64,000 nt of DNA from Neptunomonas japonica DSM 18939 (GCF_000422765.1 NZ_AUGR01000022.1:1-64000), one strand, 5' to 3'. Shown: positions 43,148-52,448, counted from the stretch's first letter. Notes: generated from the sequence alone by a model not told the origin. Translations and numbers: made by a program.

Positions 43148-44539
43148 TTAATCGGTGGATGTTTTAAAGTGAAAGCTTTTTGGGCGTGTTAGTGCATCAA
43201 AGCCCATCGCCGATAACGAGCAACCACGCCCGGTATCCTTAACACCGGTCCACGCTAATGCTGGGTCTAAATAATCACAACGATTCATAAATACTGTGCC
43301 GGTTTCTAACTGCGGCGCTATACGCTCTGCTGCGCTTAGGTCTTCTGTCCAGATACCTGCCGTTAGGCCAAAGTCAGAGTCATTCATCAACGCTATGGCT
43401 TCGTCGTCACTGGATACTTTAATCACACCTACCACCGGGCCAAAGCTTTCATCCATCATGATAGACATCTCGTGTGTTACATCAGATAACACTTGTGGTG
43501 CCATATACGCAGAACCCGGCTGATCCAGCGTAAACTTACTGGTATCTACGTGGGTTTTAGCTCCGGCTGTTATCGCATCAGCCACTTGGTTGCGCACAAA
43601 ATCAGCGGCTGCAGGTTTAATCATGGGGCCAAGGTTCGTGGTTGTTTCTAGAGGGTTGCCCAACACATAAGCTTGTCCTGCTGCGGCTAAACCTTTGACA
43701 AACTCATCATGAATGCTCTCGTGAACATAGATACGCTCTATGCTGCAGCATGACTGTCCACTGTTAAAGAAAGCACCATCTGCTAAATTCTCAATCGTAT
43801 AGGGGAGGTTACAATCTGCCCGTACATAAGCAGGGTCTTTTCCACCTAACTCCAAACCCAGTGGAATAAATTGCCCTGCTGCTGCCTGCTCCATTGCTTT
43901 ACCACCACCAACGGAGCCGGTGAAGCACACCATGTCGACATTACCAGAGCCAATCAACTCACTGGTAGTGGAGTGATCCAATACAATATGTTGGAACACG
44001 CCTTCAGGCAGGCCTGCTTGGTCAAAGGCATCTTGTATACGCTCAGCCACCAATAAGGTATTAGCTGCATGTTTTAGCACAACAGCATTACCCGCTAATA
44101 AGGCAGGAATCACAGAGTTTAGTGCTGTCATAAAGGGGAAGTTCCATGGTGCAATCGTCATAATCACACCCAATGGCTCGTGGCTTATTTTGCGTACAAA
44201 CCCCGGCTTTTCACCAGGATCTAGTGGTTGCAACGAGGCTTCAGCAATGGAGATCATATGACGGGCACGCTCTTCCAAGCCGCCAACTTCACCAGCCCCC
44301 TGGCTTATAGGCCGCCCCATTTGCCATGCTAACTCTTGCGCTATGCGCTCTTTCATATTCACCATGGCATCGACTGCTGCACTACAAAACTTACAACGCT
44401 GTGCAACAGTTAACTGCGCCCAACTATGCTGTGCTGCTTTACTGCGAGCAAATAGTGCAGCAACTTGTTCTGCATCGGCTATAGGGCGCTCTGCATACAC
44501 ACTGCCATCAACTGGCGAAATACATTGGATTTTACTCAT
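43148..44539 (-). CDS. NAD(P)-dependent aldehyde dehydrogenase
   Basis: Aldehyde dehydrogenase superfamily enzyme of 463 residues. APWNFPF (substrate/cofactor channel), FTGSVGGGKAM, LELGGKDPAYV with the general-base Glu, and the catalytic Cys264 in NSGQSCCSIERIYV are present. It would oxidise the aldehyde made by the GMC enzyme encoded next to it. The pair follows a glutamine-synthetase-like ligase, as in gamma-glutamylated amine pathways where the aldehyde is gamma-glutamylamino-linked. The actual substrate is inferred from context only. Confidence 0.93.
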   Translation of the reverse strand: MSKIQCISPVDGSVYAERPIADAEQVAALFARSKAAQHSWAQLTVAQRCKFCSAAVDAMVNMKERIAQELAWQMGRPISQGAGEVGGLEERARHMISIAEASLQPLDPGEKPGFVRKISHEPLGVIMTIAPWNFPFMTALNSVIPALLAGNAVVLKHAANTLLVAERIQDAFDQAGLPEGVFQHIVLDHSTTSELIGSGNVDMVCFTGSVGGGKAMEQAAAGQFIPLGLELGGKDPAYVRADCNLPYTIENLADGAFFNSGQSCCSIERIYVHESIHDEFVKGLAAAGQAYVLGNPLETTTNLGPMIKPAAADFVRNQVADAITAGAKTHVDTSKFTLDQPGSAYMAPQVLSDVTHEMSIMMDESFGPVVGVIKVSSDDEAIALMNDSDFGLTAGIWTEDLSAAERIAPQLETGTVFMNRCDYLDPALAWTGVKDTGRGCSLSAMGFDALTRPKSFHFKTSTD

Positions 44540-44651
44540 GGCTTTGTCTCATTTTATTGTGCTCTATACTCAGTGTATTTTTTCTGGCGCTGTTTTTATA
44601 GTGGCGTGTTTATAACGGCGTTGCTCAGCATTGTTTTTATTGCGGGCATTA

Positions 44652-46016
44652 CTAAGCGCGCTCAAAACCACGTGCTACTTCCCAATCGGTTACGCGCTTG
44701 TCATGCTCTTTCTGTTCCCAGCGTGCGGCATGTACATAATGGTCGACAACATCATCACCAAAGGCTTCACGTAGCATGGTTGAAGCATCCATTTTTTCTG
44801 TCGCGGCCCTAAGCGTATTTGGTACCTGCCTGGCATTTTCACCTGCGTAAGCATCACCGACAAACTCAGGCTCTAGTGCTAGCTTTTGCTCAATGCCTGC
44901 TATGCCTGATGCCAGCTGCCCCGCCAGTGCAAGATACGGATTTAAATCAGCGCCGCCAATGCGACACTCAATACGAATCGCCTTTGTTCCTTCGCCACAA
45001 AGTCTGAAACCTGCTGTACGGTTATCTAAACTCCACACGGCTTTTGTCGGGGCAAACGTACCTTCTTGGAAACGCTTATATGAGTTTATATACGGCGCTA
45101 ACAGACAAGTCACATCATCCGCATGTGCCAACAAACCTGCCAGATAGTGGCACATCAGTTCAGACATGCCATGAGGACGGCTTTCATCCAAAAACAACGG
45201 TTTTCCGTCTAGGCTCCACATAGATTGATGCACATGGGAAGAGCTGCCAGCAGCATCGTTGTGCCACTTGGCCATAAAGGTTATGGCTTTACCGTGTGCC
45301 CAGGCGATCTCTTTACAGCCATTTTTAACAATAGAGTGTTGATCTGCGGTTGTGAGCGCTTTGTCGTATTTTATGTTGATCTCTTCCTGACCAGCAGATG
45401 CCTCACCTTTAGAGCATTCCACGGCAATACCAGCACCGTATATACCATTACGCATAGCCCGGATAACCGATTCTTCCTTGGTCGTTTGGAAGATGTGATA
45501 ATCCTCGTTGTAAGCACTTGCTAGCTTCATATCACGATAGCCAGACTCGCACGCTTGAGCGTAACTCTGATCAAATAGGAAAAACTCTAGTTCGGTCGCC
45601 ATCATAGGCTGGATACCCATCGCACTTAACCGCTCGATTTGCTTACGCAATATAGCGCGTGGCGAGTGAGAAATTGGGTTGTGATGGTGATCTAACACAT
45701 CGCATAATACTAATGCGGTACCTTCTAACCATGGCACGCGGCGAAGTGTGCTCATGTCTGGTTTCATCACATAATCACCGTACCCAGCTTCCCAGCTTGT
45801 AGACTTGTAACCTTCTACAGTTTCCATCTCTAGATCAGTTGCCAGCAGGTAATTACAGGAATGCGTTTCTTCTACTGCATGATTAATAAAGTAATCAGCA
45901 TGAAAGCGCTTTCCCATCAGGCGCCCTTGCATATCAACCATACAGGCTAATACCGTATCGATGCTTCCTGTCGCAAATTCTTGTTTTAATTCTTCCAGCG
46001 TCAGCATAGCGTTCAT
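44652..46016 (-). CDS. Glutamine-synthetase-like gamma-glutamylamide synthetase
   Basis: GS-superfamily ligase of 454 residues with the PuuA/IpuC-type plan. The N-terminal beta-grasp has VDMQGRLMGKRF; the ATP/metal core has MMATELEFFLFD, AGQEEINIKYDKAL, NDAAGSSSHVHQSMW and EGTFAPTKAVWSLDNRTAGFR. The adenylylation loop of GlnA is absent. Such enzymes couple ATP to joining glutamate and an amine. The neighbours (transporter, alcohol and aldehyde oxidation, glutamyl amidohydrolase) point to gamma-glutamylation of an imported amine or amino alcohol. The amine is unknown. The 112 bases downstream before the next gene are non-coding. Confidence 0.9.
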   Translation of the reverse strand: MNAMLTLEELKQEFATGSIDTVLACMVDMQGRLMGKRFHADYFINHAVEETHSCNYLLATDLEMETVEGYKSTSWEAGYGDYVMKPDMSTLRRVPWLEGTALVLCDVLDHHHNPISHSPRAILRKQIERLSAMGIQPMMATELEFFLFDQSYAQACESGYRDMKLASAYNEDYHIFQTTKEESVIRAMRNGIYGAGIAVECSKGEASAGQEEINIKYDKALTTADQHSIVKNGCKEIAWAHGKAITFMAKWHNDAAGSSSHVHQSMWSLDGKPLFLDESRPHGMSELMCHYLAGLLAHADDVTCLLAPYINSYKRFQEGTFAPTKAVWSLDNRTAGFRLCGEGTKAIRIECRIGGADLNPYLALAGQLASGIAGIEQKLALEPEFVGDAYAGENARQVPNTLRAATEKMDASTMLREAFGDDVVDHYVHAARWEQKEHDKRVTDWEVARGFERA

Positions 46017-46060
46017 CAGGTTTCCTCTTAAAATCGGCTAAATTCTTATTGGGTTATGAG

Positions 46061-46816
46061 CTAAGTAAGGCTATTCAACGTATCAGCTACTAATTTTGCC
46101 CACTCTTGCTGCCCTACATCATCAACAATCAAATCATTACGCACTTCTAGCATTATATTCGGTATTTGCTGCTCATCACCGTGACGAGTCACCATATGTA
46201 ACACCGGGTCTGATGGCCCATAAGGCTCATTCATGCGAATGTCAAAGCGACTTCGTTTACTGGCGCTCTGGTAAAAATCATGAGCAAAACTATTATTTTC
46301 ATGGCAAATAACACCTAGCTGTACTGCTCTGTTTTGCCCCATAAATACAGGAGTAAAACTATGAATAGTAACCAGTATGGTTGCTCGACCTGCCGCCTTA
46401 CGTATTGCTATTTGTGCTGCAATTTCTTGATGAAACGGCTCATAGATACGTTCTATCCGGTAATTGCGTTGTTCTGCTGTGAGGTCTTTATTGCCCGGAA
46501 TCTCGGTGACTTCACTTAAAGGTGGCACAGCACTCGCTTCACAAGGCGGGCGATTACAGTCATACAGCAAGCGTGAATAACGCTGTAAAACCAAACTCGC
46601 ATCCAGCTGGCTACTTAACTTTTTCGCCATGTCGGCTGCGCCAATATCCCATCCTATATGACTGAGCCGTTCGGCTTGGCTTAACCCTAAATTGGAAAAG
46701 CTATCTGGGATGTAATGACTGGCATGCTCACACACCAGCAATACATCTGATTTTCCCAAAGGATTAACTAATTCTGCCGACGACTGTTCTAAACCTTGCA
46801 TCATCACAGTAGTCAT
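46061..46816 (-). CDS. N-formylglutamate amidohydrolase family protein
   Basis: A 251-residue amidohydrolase with the family's zinc-site sequences LLVCEHASHYIPDSF, HIGWDIGAADMAKKLS and LLYDCNRPP, then HSFTPVFMGQNR and LEVRNDLI. In histidine degradation HutG-like members hydrolyse N-formylglutamate. No other hut gene is here, and the neighbour is a gamma-glutamyl ligase. It may therefore hydrolyse an N-substituted glutamate or glutamyl amide at the end of the pathway. That role is inferred from position. Confidence 0.9.
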   Translation of the reverse strand: MTTVMMQGLEQSSAELVNPLGKSDVLLVCEHASHYIPDSFSNLGLSQAERLSHIGWDIGAADMAKKLSSQLDASLVLQRYSRLLYDCNRPPCEASAVPPLSEVTEIPGNKDLTAEQRNYRIERIYEPFHQEIAAQIAIRKAAGRATILVTIHSFTPVFMGQNRAVQLGVICHENNSFAHDFYQSASKRSRFDIRMNEPYGPSDPVLHMVTRHGDEQQIPNIMLEVRNDLIVDDVGQQEWAKLVADTLNSLT

Positions 46817-46841
46817 ACTCCTACTATTATTCTGAACGTCC

Positions 46842-48170
46842 TTATTTCGTACCGAAAACTAGCTCAGGCAACCATAACGATATCTGTGGGAAGGCCATGA
46901 ACAACATCAGTGCAAATACCATGATGGCAACAAATGGCGTTATCGATTTATAGATATCTATTAAGCCTATTTCCTTGGGAGCCATAGCTCGCATGAGAAA
47001 GAGGTTGTAGCCAAATGGCGGTGTCATATAAGCAATCTGACAAGTCACGGTATAGAGCACGCCGTACCAAATCGGGTTGAATTCCAGCGCTATGATCAGC
47101 GGGATATACAGTGGCGCAACTATTACTAACATCGCAGTATCATCCAAAAACATACCCATAATGATGTATGACAACTGCATCATCACTAGTATTTGCCAAG
47201 GACTTAGGCCCCACTCATCCATGAACAACGCTTCAATTGCATTAACTGCTCCCAGACCATCAAACACGGCACCAAAACACAGCGCGGCCATAATGATCCA
47301 CATAAACATACAGCTAACACCTAAGGTTTTACGTAGCGTTACATGAATCAAACTAAAGTTCAGACGACCCTTAACCAGCGCAGCCAACATAGCGACAAAT
47401 GCACCAACGGCTGAACACTCAACTAGGCTGGTGTAGCCCATCAAGAACAAGCCAATCACTGAAAAGATTACAAATAGCGGTAAGACACCTGCGCCCAACA
47501 ACATGTACTTTTCTTTACGGGTAATGAGGTCACGCTCTGCTTTAGGCAACGGCGGACCAAGCTCAGGCTGCAGATGGCAACGAATCACAATATAAGCAAT
47601 AAACATCACGGCTAAAATCAAACCAGGAACAGCCCCTGCTAACCACAACTGGCTAACGGGTTGTCTGGCAATCATGCCGTACAGGACTAAAACGATACTG
47701 GGAGGTACGAGAATACCAAGCGAGCTACCCGCCTGAATAACACCGGTCACCATCCGTTTGTCGTAACCACGCTTGAGCATTTCTGGTAACGCAATGCTGG
47801 TACCGATCGCCATACCCGCGACACTCAAACCATTCATGGCTGAGATAGCAACCATCAACACAATCGTACCTATGCCTAAGCCTCCTTTCAGAGAGCCCAT
47901 CCACACATGTAGCATGCGATAAAGGTCTCCGGCCACACCGGACTCTGAAAGCATATAGCCCATAAAAACGAACAGCGGTAGTGTTAATAACGGATACCAG
48001 TTCATCAGCTTCATCGTGGCGTTAAATGCCATTTCTGAACCACCGTCACCCCACAATGCCAGCGAAGCAACCACAGCAACAAAACCAACCGCACCAAAGA
48101 CACGTTGCCCTGTTAATAGCATGAGCATTAATGATGAAAACATCAGTAACGCGATCATTTCATAACTCAT
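46842..48170 (-). CDS. TRAP transporter large permease (DctM)
   Basis: Inner-membrane sodium-coupled transport subunit of 442 residues with about 12 helices. FNATMKLMNWYPLLTLPLFVFMGYML, GIGTIVLMVAISAMNGLSVAG and IVAPLYIPLI are DctM-type. Its start overlaps the dctQ stop by ATGA. Works with the small permease and binding protein encoded upstream. Confidence 0.95.
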   Translation of the reverse strand: MSYEMIALLMFSSLMLMLLTGQRVFGAVGFVAVVASLALWGDGGSEMAFNATMKLMNWYPLLTLPLFVFMGYMLSESGVAGDLYRMLHVWMGSLKGGLGIGTIVLMVAISAMNGLSVAGMAIGTSIALPEMLKRGYDKRMVTGVIQAGSSLGILVPPSIVLVLYGMIARQPVSQLWLAGAVPGLILAVMFIAYIVIRCHLQPELGPPLPKAERDLITRKEKYMLLGAGVLPLFVIFSVIGLFLMGYTSLVECSAVGAFVAMLAALVKGRLNFSLIHVTLRKTLGVSCMFMWIIMAALCFGAVFDGLGAVNAIEALFMDEWGLSPWQILVMMQLSYIIMGMFLDDTAMLVIVAPLYIPLIIALEFNPIWYGVLYTVTCQIAYMTPPFGYNLFLMRAMAPKEIGLIDIYKSITPFVAIMVFALMLFMAFPQISLWLPELVFGTK

Positions 48171-48706
48171 ACGGATGTTTCCTCAGGGTGCTGTTCAACA
48201 TCAAAGGGCTTACCTATTGCATCAGCTACGTTCTGAGCAAAGGTGGCCAACACCTGCAATAACATTAAGGAAATACCCGTCGTCATAATGATTTTTATAG
48301 GCGCCAGTGGCGGAGCCCATGAGGAATAGTTTTTCTGCCCATACTCAACAGCGTAAATTGTGCTCGATAGTGCCCCAAACAACAGCATGCCTAAATAAGT
48401 CAGTAAACAAAGTACCGTAAAAGCATCAGTAATCGCCTGTCGTTTTGCAGACCAGTTACCGTAAAAAACATCCATGCGTACGTGGGCATCCATCTGCATG
48501 GAATAACCACCGCCCAGAAGATAGTAAGCAGCCATAGTAAACTGCGCCATTTCGATCACCCACATCTGCGGTGACCCCACGCCTTTGGAGATAGATGAGA
48601 ACAACAAAATGCCCATCAACACTAGCACCAAGTACATGGCAAATATGCCAACCGTACGATTAAATTTATAGATAAACCGTACGTAGGCTTGAATCGCGTT
48701 ATACAC
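48167..48706 (-). CDS. TRAP transporter small permease (DctQ)
   Basis: 179 residues, four membrane helices, the usual DctQ size. It has the family segment GVGSPQMWVIEMAQFTMAAYYLLGGGYSMQMDAHVRMDVFY. Coupled to dctM by a 4-base overlap; separated from the binding-protein gene by about 90 bases holding a hairpin. Confidence 0.93.
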   Translation of the reverse strand: MYNAIQAYVRFIYKFNRTVGIFAMYLVLVLMGILLFSSISKGVGSPQMWVIEMAQFTMAAYYLLGGGYSMQMDAHVRMDVFYGNWSAKRQAITDAFTVLCLLTYLGMLLFGALSSTIYAVEYGQKNYSSWAPPLAPIKIIMTTGISLMLLQVLATFAQNVADAIGKPFDVEQHPEETSV

Positions 48707-48736
48707 AATTACGTACCTAGAATAGAACTGAGAAGC

Positions 48737-48762
48737 CCTCTTCTGCCGGTCGGCAAAAGAGG
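48737..48762 (-). repeat. Intercistronic hairpin between dctP and dctQ
   Basis: CCTCTT-C-TGCCG pairs with CGGCA-A-AAGAGG with one internal mismatch and a 2-base gap at the tip. There is no T-run on the minus strand. The likely effect is protection of the dctP message end or partial termination, giving more binding protein than permease. Confidence 0.7.
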
Positions 48763-48793
48763 ATCTAAAACAAACAACACAGAAGGTTTAGGT

Positions 48794-49846
48794 TTAGCTA
48801 TAGCGGTACGGACGACCCGCTTTATTCATTACGTCGTTATACTTCTTGAAGATCTCGACAACCTTCTTGGTACGCGGGCTTGTTTCAGCAATTTCATCCC
48901 AGAACTTGTGCGCTTCAGCTTCAACCGTGTCCCACTCTGCATCAGGAATAGTTGTAAGCTTCATCTTAGTACCTTCGGTACGCAATGTAGCTTCACCACC
49001 CCAATACCAGTGCTGACGGTAATAGTGTGAGCTGTCCATGCACAAACGCCACAGTTGTTGTAGATGCTCGGGGAGTTCATTCCATGAATCATTATTGGCG
49101 AAGAAAGAACCACTCCACGCGCCTGAAATGTTATTCGTTAAGAAGTAGTTGGTTGCATCGGCCCAACCTACGGTGTAATCCTCAGTAATACCCGACCAAG
49201 CGATACCATCAAGCTCACCTGTTTGCAGTGCAACTTCAATATCTTCCCATGGCAATGTCACTGGAATAACACCAAAGCGATTAAGGAAACGGCCCGCCGT
49301 AGGGAAAGTAAAGACGCGCTTACCTTTAAGATCAGCAAGGCTATTGATGGGATCTTTTGTTGCAAAATGGCATGGATCCCATGCACCTGCGCTCAACCAT
49401 TTAACACCGACTTCGTCATATGCTTCTTCCCAGATCTCTTTTAAGCCGTATTGCTCAAACAGAACAGGAACATCAAGGCTATAACGGGTAGCGAACGGGA
49501 AGTACCCACCAAATACAGAAATATCTACTGGCGCGCCCATCGAGTCATCATCACTCTGTACGGCATCGATTGTGCCATTTTGCAAAGCACGAAATAGCTC
49601 AGGAGTAGGCACTAGCTGATCTGCGTAATAGAGTTCGATTTCCATCTCGCCATTAGCGGCAATGTTAAATGCATCTACTGCTGGCTTGATAACATGAGCA
49701 CCTAGCGCTGCACCTGCATACGTTTGTAAACGCCATTTAATCGGAGCTTTTTTGGCATGAACATAAGGTGCAGTTGCACCCAGTGTCGCAGCAGCTGCTC
49801 CACCGACAACGGCTTTCTTCATAAAATCGCGTTTATTCTTATTCAT
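48794..49846 (-). CDS. TRAP transporter substrate-binding protein (DctP)
   Basis: Periplasmic binding protein of 350 residues. The N-terminus KRDFMKKAVVGGAAAATLGATAPYVHA is a signal peptide that resembles a Tat signal but has Lys-Arg in place of the twin Arg. The body has the DctP sequence pattern (VPTPELFRALQNGTIDAVQ, LADLKGKRVF, VALQTGELDG). The ligand-contact Arg usual for carboxylates cannot be placed with certainty. First gene of the catabolic operon, so its ligand is presumably the substrate of the pathway. Confidence 0.93.
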   Translation of the reverse strand: MNKNKRDFMKKAVVGGAAAATLGATAPYVHAKKAPIKWRLQTYAGAALGAHVIKPAVDAFNIAANGEMEIELYYADQLVPTPELFRALQNGTIDAVQSDDDSMGAPVDISVFGGYFPFATRYSLDVPVLFEQYGLKEIWEEAYDEVGVKWLSAGAWDPCHFATKDPINSLADLKGKRVFTFPTAGRFLNRFGVIPVTLPWEDIEVALQTGELDGIAWSGITEDYTVGWADATNYFLTNNISGAWSGSFFANNDSWNELPEHLQQLWRLCMDSSHYYRQHWYWGGEATLRTEGTKMKLTTIPDAEWDTVEAEAHKFWDEIAETSPRTKKVVEIFKKYNDVMNKAGRPYRYS

Positions 49847-49978
49847 TTTCAGTCCTCAGCAACATGAGATTATTTTTTTTGTATTGCGAACTTCACGATG
49901 TTTTCTAATCTTTCGTTTCGAAGGCTTGTTGGATTACAACTAAATGTTGGCTCAACACTGAAACAACCGATGTAAACA

Positions 49979-50030
49979 TTTATACATTACATTTTTTACT
50001 TGTCAATTTTTTTATGTAATGTACATTACA
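49979..50030 (-). promoter_or_regulatory. Promoter and operator of the TRAP/catabolic operon
   Basis: On the minus strand TTGACA (50001-50006) and TATAAA (49979-49984) are separated by 16 bases. Immediately upstream is the perfect 16-base palindrome TGTAATGTACATTACA at 50015-50030. A second copy of its half, TACATTACA, sits at 49983-49991 across the -10. The divergent RpiR gene starts at 50070. RpiR-type regulators bind such palindromes, so this is the probable control site for both directions. Confidence 0.78.
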
Positions 50031-50069
50031 AACCTATTACAGAGTTATTGATAACTGGGCGTACTACTT

Positions 50070-50963
50070 ATGAGCGATATTTCAACAAAGCCAGACAACA
50101 GCCATACCATTGCTGAACTTATCCGATCCCAGTTAAATAGGTTCAGCCCAGCAGAGATAAAAATTGTTAACCACCTACTCGCCAATTACCCGATGGCTGG
50201 CATGGTGTCTATTACTGAGCTCTCAGAAAACTGCGGTGTATCAACACCTACCGTAATGCGCACGCTCAAAAAAATTGGCTACTCAAGCTTTACGACGTTC
50301 CAAAAAGAGTTAAAAGACGAACTACAGCAAACGCTTTCTGACCCCATCACCAAGCACGACAAATGGGCGGCAGATGCACCAGAAAGCCATGTACTTAATA
50401 GAGTGGCTGACACCGTCACGACTAATTTACGGCACAGCCTGAATCAAGTTAGCCATGAGCAGTTTGACGCCATTATTGATTTGCTAGCAGAGCAAGATAA
50501 AGCTCTGCATATTGTTGGAGGGCGTATCACCAGCGCCTTTGCGCGCTATATGAATACGCATTTAGAAGTCATACGTGAAAATGTTTACATCTTTCCTGAA
50601 GCTGTTGCCTTGTGGCCACACCACTTGCTAAAAATCAAACCAAACGATGTTCTTATCGTGTTTGATGTACGCCGTTATGAGCAAGATCTAATTACCATTA
50701 GCCGCCTAGCTAACGCACGAGGCGCGAAGATAATCCTCTTTACTGACCAGTGGCTCTCCCCCATTGCCAGCGAAGCAATCCACACGTTACCCATCCGCAT
50801 TGAAGGTAAATCTGGTTGGGATTCAGGTGTTGTTACCTTGTTTTTTGCAGAAGCTATTGTAGTCGCGCTAGAAGAAAAGCTTTGGACGCAAACAGCCGAA
50901 CGTATGCGTGAACTAGAAGATATGTTCGACCTAACAGAGCGCTTTAAAAAGCGTATAGAGTAA
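50070..50963 (+). CDS. RpiR-family transcriptional regulator
   Basis: 297 residues: an N-terminal helix-turn-helix of the RpiR type (about 15-85, SITELSENCGVSTPTVMRTLKKIGYSSF) and a C-terminal SIS domain (about 130-260, ALHIVGGRITSAFARYMNTHLE). SIS domains bind sugar-phosphate-like or other small effectors. It diverges from the TRAP operon and probably regulates it and itself through the palindrome in between. The effector is not evident. Confidence 0.93.
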   Translation: MSDISTKPDNSHTIAELIRSQLNRFSPAEIKIVNHLLANYPMAGMVSITELSENCGVSTPTVMRTLKKIGYSSFTTFQKELKDELQQTLSDPITKHDKWAADAPESHVLNRVADTVTTNLRHSLNQVSHEQFDAIIDLLAEQDKALHIVGGRITSAFARYMNTHLEVIRENVYIFPEAVALWPHHLLKIKPNDVLIVFDVRRYEQDLITISRLANARGAKIILFTDQWLSPIASEAIHTLPIRIEGKSGWDSGVVTLFFAEAIVVALEEKLWTQTAERMRELEDMFDLTERFKKRIE

Positions 50964-50981
50964 TGAATAAAACGAGATTAA

Positions 50982-51455
50982 CTACCATTCAATGCGAATT
51001 TTAGTACCTACATTGACCAGCTTTAGAAACTCATCTATTTCAGCATTAGTTAGCGCTATACAACCATTTGTCCAATTAAATTGCTGAGTAATAAAAGAAG
51101 CCCAACCAAGCCAATTACGTTGCCCATGCACCATAATAAAACCTCCTGCTGAAAATCCTTTTTCAGTCGCTCTGTTTGTATCCACTTGGTTCGGATAGCT
51201 AATATGCATAGCACGGTAGAATGATGAGTCTTCTTTTTTATAATCTAATGTATAAACACCTTCCGGCGTTTTCTGATCGCCTTCCTGTTGTTTATGACCT
51301 TTGGGATTTGCTCCAAAGGCCACTTGATACTCCCTGACAACTTTACCACCTGAGATCAAGAACATCTTTTGTGCAGATTTATCAACCTTTACTAAATCGA
51401 CGTCTGCCATTGCATAATGGGTAATCAACAGCGATAGAAAAATTAAGTATTTCAA
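50982..51455 (-). CDS. L,D-transpeptidase family protein (YkuD domain)
   Basis: Secreted 157-residue protein with a signal peptide of about 17 residues (ending AMA) and a YkuD catalytic domain. The motif HGQRNWLG and the catalytic Cys in TNGCIALTNAEIDEF are intact, following the HxSxGC-type pattern. Such enzymes make 3-3 cross-links in peptidoglycan or link lipoproteins to it. The length is that of single-domain, ErfK-like short forms. Its end converges on the RpiR gene with 18 bases between. Confidence 0.92.
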   Translation of the reverse strand: MKYLIFLSLLITHYAMADVDLVKVDKSAQKMFLISGGKVVREYQVAFGANPKGHKQQEGDQKTPEGVYTLDYKKEDSSFYRAMHISYPNQVDTNRATEKGFSAGGFIMVHGQRNWLGWASFITQQFNWTNGCIALTNAEIDEFLKLVNVGTKIRIEW

Positions 51456-51509
51456 GGCATATTTCCTTACAGCGATTCAGTAGTTATTATTCGCGCTCGA
51501 ATAAGCGGA

Positions 51510-52394
51510 CTAGTTCTTACCCCCCCTAACAGAGTCTCTTTTCTTCAGCATTGCCATCAATCCCGCCAGAGTAATAAGCACCATACCAACCCAGGTATTC
51601 CAACCTAGGCTCTCGGCCCAAATCCACCAGCCAAACAATGCAGCAAAAGCAACCGATCCATAAGTAAATGGCCCTAGTTGCCCCGCAGGTGCATAACTAT
51701 AGCCTTTGCTTAATAAAAGCTGTGCCACAGTGGATGTAGAGGCCAGCAGTAGCAACCAACTAAATTGTAAGGTTGTTGGCATTTGCCATACCAGTAGTGC
51801 TGGTATGGCGGATAACAATGCACTGAAAAAAGCAAAGTAGAACACAATGCGTTGCGGGCTTTCAGTGCCCACCATACGTCGAATAGTCACTTTAGCTAAC
51901 GCGCCTAGCATAGCTCCAACTACTGCGATGATAACAGCAAAATTCAAGCTGCCCTCGTGTGGATTAAGAACAATGTAAACCCCCACAAAACCGACCAGTA
52001 TTGCAAGCTTGGCACGCCCGCTGATATTTTCACCTAGCCAATAAAGCGCTATCAAAGGCATAAAAAACGGTGCGGTTTGTTTAAGCAGTGCTGCTTGAGC
52101 TAAGGGCAAGTGCCCCCAAGAATAATACAAACAGCTCATCGCGGTGACACCAACGGCCGCCCGCATAAAATGGAAACGCAGCAAGTTTGTACGAATCGCT
52201 TTGGTGCCATTTTTAAGCAACCAAGGCATCAGTAACATTAAGCCAAATAGGTTACGTATAAATACGATGATTTCGGTAGGTAGTTCACCGCTAATTTGCT
52301 TTATGACCATGCCTGAAAAAACCAAAAACAGCTCAGACAGTAGAATCAGTAAAGCACCTTTATAAATGGAATTATCAGTAAAATTATTAGTCAT
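51510..52394 (-). CDS. EamA/DMT-family transporter
   Basis: Ten-helix inner-membrane exporter-type protein (294 residues from ATG 52392-52394). An in-frame TTG ten codons earlier lies inside a hairpin and is unlikely. It has two EamA repeats: SELFLVFSGMVIKQISGELPTEIIVFIRNLFGLMLL, and the second with FYFAFFSALLSAIPALLVW. Related proteins export amino acids or other metabolites; the substrate is unknown. Confidence 0.9.
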   Translation of the reverse strand: MTNNFTDNSIYKGALLILLSELFLVFSGMVIKQISGELPTEIIVFIRNLFGLMLLMPWLLKNGTKAIRTNLLRFHFMRAAVGVTAMSCLYYSWGHLPLAQAALLKQTAPFFMPLIALYWLGENISGRAKLAILVGFVGVYIVLNPHEGSLNFAVIIAVVGAMLGALAKVTIRRMVGTESPQRIVFYFAFFSALLSAIPALLVWQMPTTLQFSWLLLLASTSTVAQLLLSKGYSYAPAGQLGPFTYGSVAFAALFGWWIWAESLGWNTWVGMVLITLAGLMAMLKKRDSVRGGKN

Positions 52395-52402
52395 AACGAG
52401 AA

Positions 52403-52422
52403 GAGCACCCTTGCGGGTGCTC
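52403..52422 (-). terminator. Hairpin between M16C peptidase and EamA gene
   Basis: Perfect 8-bp stem GAGCACCC/GGGTGCTC with a GCAA tetraloop on the minus strand, 26 bases after the peptidase stop. It is followed by TTCTCG, so it is a weak terminator or an mRNA-stabilising structure. Confidence 0.7.
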
Positions 52423-52448
52423 AAATAGCCTTTCCTTAAGTCAATTTA

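Noticed and set aside
41487-44539. Choline-to-betaine (betA/betB) genes
   Set aside because: The GMC and aldehyde dehydrogenase families are right, but the gene order, the gamma-glutamyl ligase and the absence of betI/betT point to another substrate.
46061-46816. HutG of histidine degradation
   Set aside because: No hutH, hutU or hutI is nearby; the context is a gamma-glutamyl amine cluster, so only the family name is given.
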